Assembly: GCA_964432975.1 (NCBI GenBank)
Contig: CAYSPS010000014.1
Coordinates: 1 to 22,878 of the forward strand
Length of the DNA stretch: 22,878 nucleotides
Direction: 5' to 3'
Origin: CAYSPS01 sp964432975
GTDB lineage: Bacteria; Babelota; Babeliae; Babelales; UBA12409
The notes below the pieces were generated by a model. The model saw nothing but the letters and a program-made list of their open reading frames with translations. It made no database searches and had not been told where the DNA came from. How positions within the stretch are numbered: position 1 is the first letter of the stretch; each line of letters starts with the position of its first letter. The position numbers were made by a program, and so were the translations under genes. Below, piece after piece: positions 22,877 through 22,878 of this stretch.

Positions 22877-22878
22877 AA

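Overview
The window is one uninterrupted plus-strand block from a bacterial chromosome using the standard bacterial code (TGA, TAA and TAG all end genes). The core is the conserved transcription/translation cluster tRNA-Thr, tRNA-Trp, secE, nusG, rplK-rplA-rplJ-rplL, rpoB, rpoC, tRNA-Val, rpsO, pnp, rph and a holA-like gene. A sugar-nucleotide and glycan-synthesis group lies upstream. Small exported proteins of unknown function lie downstream. No mobile element, rRNA or CRISPR array is visible.

Organism: the beta and beta' subunits carry insertions in the same places as E. coli (a helical insert in the C-terminal half of beta, and an SI3-like insert in the beta' trigger loop). This points to a Gram-negative-type lineage. 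The proteins are divergent, and there are short signal-peptide proteins of no recognised family. An uncultured lineage such as Dependentiae (TM6) would fit, but that is a guess from general impression, not a measured placement. Two N runs (805-814 and 9278-9302) show that this is a draft or metagenomic scaffold.

Layout: 1-1206, a GT4-like glycosyltransferase broken by the first N run, followed by a hairpin terminator. 1275-5921, a WecC-type UDP-sugar dehydrogenase, a ManC-type mannose-1-phosphate guanylyltransferase with an unexpected N-terminal hydrophobic leader, and a two-domain oxidoreductase (MDR plus Gfo/Idh/MocA) that has lost several signature residues. 5983-6283, a promoter and two tRNAs. 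6340-9204, secE to rplL. 9239-17700, rpoB (interrupted by the second N run) and rpoC. 17691-17765, tRNA-Val overlapping the rpoC stop codon. 17794-21882, rpsO, pnp, rph and holA-like, the last coupled to rph by an ATGA overlap. 21824-22878, a doubtful small lipoprotein-like ORF, a cysteine-rich exported protein with its own promoter, a 35-residue exported mini-ORF, and a ribosome-binding site for a gene that starts beyond the window.

Most interesting points: (1) RpoB has an insertion of about 60 residues with nine cysteines, arranged like two zinc ribbons, near its N-terminus. (2) The rpoC stop codon is formed by the conserved U8-A9-G10 of the downstream tRNA-Val, so tRNA maturation would cut the stop off the rpoC message. 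(3) PNPase has Leu in place of the first Asp of its GDMDFK signature. (4) The bi-domain oxidoreductase lacks the EKP motif and both glycine-rich motifs. (5) The ManC homologue starts with a signal-peptide-like segment. I see no complete new defence or mobile system here.
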